From Chloroflexota bacterium (GTDB taxonomy: Bacteria; Chloroflexota; Dehalococcoidia; UBA2985): a stretch of DNA of 34,072 nt. Positions 32,713 to 34,072 of the stretch are shown here, piece after piece. The stretch covers positions 1 to 34,072 of the forward strand of contig JACQTZ010000012.1 in assembly GCA_016210515.1 (NCBI GenBank). The letters are read 5' to 3'. The notes under the pieces are model-generated. The model was not told where the DNA came from, searched no databases, and saw only the letters and a program-made list of their open reading frames with translations. Every line of letters begins with the position of its first letter. Position 1 is the stretch's first letter. Both the position numbers and the translations under genes were made by a program.

Positions 32713-34072
32713 TCAGCTCATCTCCCCCTGGGGAGATGATGCGAAATTAGCTAAATTCTGCGCCAGGAGCTGGTGCTGGGGCAAGGACAGATTCGGGTCT
32801 TCTTTCAGGAGAACCGTCGCCTCCTGGCGGGCCAGGGCCAGGATGTCCTGGTCGGAGAGGCGGGCCATCCGCAGGTCGGGGAGGCCGCTCTGGCGGGTGC
32901 CAAAGTAGTCACCGGGGCCTCGGAACTGCAAGTCTGCTTCTGCCACCGCGAATCCATCGCTTACCTGCTCCATGACCTCCAGGCGCTCCTTTGCCTCTGC
33001 CGACGGATTATCGGACAGCAGAAGGCAGTAGCTGGGGTATTTCCCCCGGCCCACCCGCCCGCGGAACTGATGGAGCTGCGCCAGGCCAAAGCGGTCCGCT
33101 CCCTCGATAAGGATGACGGTGGCATTGGGGTTGTCGATTCCCACCTCCACCACTGGCGTGGAGACCAGTATGTCCAGGTCGCCGCGCTGGAAGCGGGCCA
33201 TGACCTCCTCCTTCTCTTTGAAAGGCATGCGACCGTGGAGCAGTCCCAGGGACAGCTCGGGGAACACCTCCGTCGAGAGGTGGTCGAACTCAGTAGTGGC
33301 GGCGCGAGTCTGGAGCACCTCCGACTCCTCGATGAGAGGACAGACGACGAAAGCCTGGCGTCCCTGCGTTACTTCCCGGCGGAGGAAGTCGTAGGCGTCA
33401 CGGCGGCGCTCGGGAGGGACCTTTCGGGTCCTGATGGTCTGGCGGCCCGGAGGCAGCTCGTCCAGCACGGAGATGTCCAGGTCGCCATACAGGGTGAGCG
33501 CCAGGGAGCGGGGTATGGGGGTGGCGGACATGACCAGCAGGTGGGGCCTTTCTCCCTTCTGGCGGAGGGAGGCCCGCTGCATCACTCCAAAGCGGTGCTG
33601 CTCGTCTACCACGGCCAGGGCAAGACGGGGAAGCTCCACCCCCTGCTGCAAGAGGGCGTGAGTCCCCACCACCATGTCCAGAGCACCCTGGGCCATCATC
33701 GCCTGGATTTCTCTCTTCTGCTTGCTGCTGTGGCTGCCGATGAGTATGCCAACGGAAAGGGGACGTGGAAAGGGGGCCAGGTTGAAGGTGAACCAGTTTC
33801 CACGGCTTGCAGGCCGGGGTAGCCCTTCAAGAAGGAGGGAGATGGTGTTGAAGTGCTGCTGGGCGAGGATCTCCGTGGGAGCCATGAAGGCCCCCTGATA
33901 GCCGCCGGCAATGGCGGAGAGGAGGGCCGCAAAAGCCACCGCGGTCTTGCCGCTGCCCACGTCCCCTTGCAGCAGGCGGCTCATAGGCCGCTCCTTTTCC
34001 ATGTCCCCAAGTATCTCCCCCAAGGCCTTCTCCTGGGCCCTGGTGAGGGCAAAGGGAAGGCGGGAGAAAAAG
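32713..34072 (-). CDS. recG: ATP-dependent DNA helicase RecG, C-terminal part (5' end outside the window)
   Basis: About 452 residues are visible; the frame remains open to the window edge, so the N-terminal wedge domain lies outside. RecG remodels stalled replication forks and branched DNA. Motif Q region LPFALTRAQ is just inside the edge, then Walker A GDVGSGKT, motif Ia APTEILAQQH, DEQH box in VVDEQHRFG, motif III SATPIPRSLALT, LDELPPGR and motif VI QFRGRVGRG. The C-terminal RecG block GPGDYFGTRQSGLPDLR is intact. About 20 extra residues (PRPASRGNWFTFNL and following) lie between motifs Ia and Ib relative to E. coli. The gene ends in a 10-bp palindrome (32718-32739). Confidence 0.95.
   Translation of the reverse strand, partial: FFSRLPFALTRAQEKALGEILGDMEKERPMSRLLQGDVGSGKTAVAFAALLSAIAGGYQGAFMAPTEILAQQHFNTISLLLEGLPRPASRGNWFTFNLAPFPRPLSVGILIGSHSSKQKREIQAMMAQGALDMVVGTHALLQQGVELPRLALAVVDEQHRFGVMQRASLRQKGERPHLLVMSATPIPRSLALTLYGDLDISVLDELPPGRQTIRTRKVPPERRRDAYDFLRREVTQGRQAFVVCPLIEESEVLQTRAATTEFDHLSTEVFPELSLGLLHGRMPFKEKEEVMARFQRGDLDILVSTPVVEVGIDNPNATVILIEGADRFGLAQLHQFRGRVGRGKYPSYCLLLSDNPSAEAKERLEVMEQVSDGFAVAEADLQFRGPGDYFGTRQSGLPDLRMARLSDQDILALARQEATVLLKEDPNLSLPQHQLLAQNLANFASSPQGEMS
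32718..32739. other. Perfect inverted repeat at the 3' end of recG
   Basis: TCATCTCCCC and GGGGAGATGA are perfect inverted arms around CT, inside the last recG codons (encoding SSPQGEMS). No T-run follows in the recG direction, so it is not a classical terminator. Confidence 0.5.

Noticed and set aside
1..34072. tRNA, rRNA, CRISPR arrays, transposases, phage genes
   Set aside because: Intergenic space is short and was read through; nothing with these features was found.

Overview
The window looks like a chromosomal segment of a GC-rich, deeply branching bacterium. A Chloroflexota (Dehalococcoidia-type) origin is my best guess. It rests on three things: the fused str-S10-spc-alpha ribosomal gene order with no tuf gene after fusA, zinc-binding forms of S14, S4, L36 and L24, and dispersed repeats with TGTCATTCTGAG / CTCAGAATGACA ends of a kind I associate with that group. 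This is inference, because there is no 16S rRNA gene here.

Region 1 (1-9245) is an accessory, metal-related block. A dispersed repeat (11-125) is followed by a SAM methyltransferase gene. A convergent DtxR-family metalloregulator gene follows (1036-1779, minus strand), with a recognisable promoter whose spacer holds a palindrome. Divergent from it runs a plus-strand series: a phosphonate/phosphite-type ABC transporter (PhnD lipoprotein, PhnC ATPase, PhnE permease), then an FTR1 iron permease fused to a DUF2318 cysteine domain, two FtsX-like permeases and a LolD/MacB-like ATPase. The last four genes match, in content and order, the FTR1/DUF2318/FtsX/FtsX/ATPase iron-uptake loci known from Campylobacter-type bacteria, but P19 and the thioredoxin-like genes are absent.

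Region 2 (9246-29837) is one nearly uninterrupted plus-strand superoperon for translation, transcription and secretion. It opens with a good sigma70-type promoter (TTGACA-17-TAGATT, 9363-9391). The order is rpsL, rpsG, fusA, rpsJ, rplC, rplD, rplW, rplB, rpsS, rplV, rpsC, rplP, rpmC, rpsQ, rplN, rplX, rplE, rpsN, rpsH, rplF, rplR, rpsE, rpmD, rplO, secY, adk, map, infA, rpmJ, rpsM, rpsK, rpsD, rpoA, rplQ, truA, rplM, rpsI. Many junctions overlap by 1-4 nt (ATGA/TAATG), and rplP starts 41 nt inside rpsC. Oddities are a long Ala/Pro/Arg/Glu-rich N-terminal extension on L5, an insert in S12, polar tails on S3, S17, L13 and RpoA, and a hairpin in the only sizeable gap before rpsD.

Region 3 (29838-34072) begins with a 440-nt gene-free stretch packed with inverted repeats. 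Then come a long-form NfeD membrane protease and a slipin/stomatin (SPFH) partner in one operon, another short inverted-repeat element, and on the minus strand the C-terminal two thirds of recG, cut by the window end.

No rRNA, tRNA, CRISPR array, transposase or phage gene was seen. The most noteworthy unexplained items are the metal island (an unusual metal site in the DtxR homologue, PhnCDE embedded next to an FTR1 system, a structured phnE-ftr1 spacer), the extended L5, the rpsD leader hairpin, and the related inverted-repeat elements.
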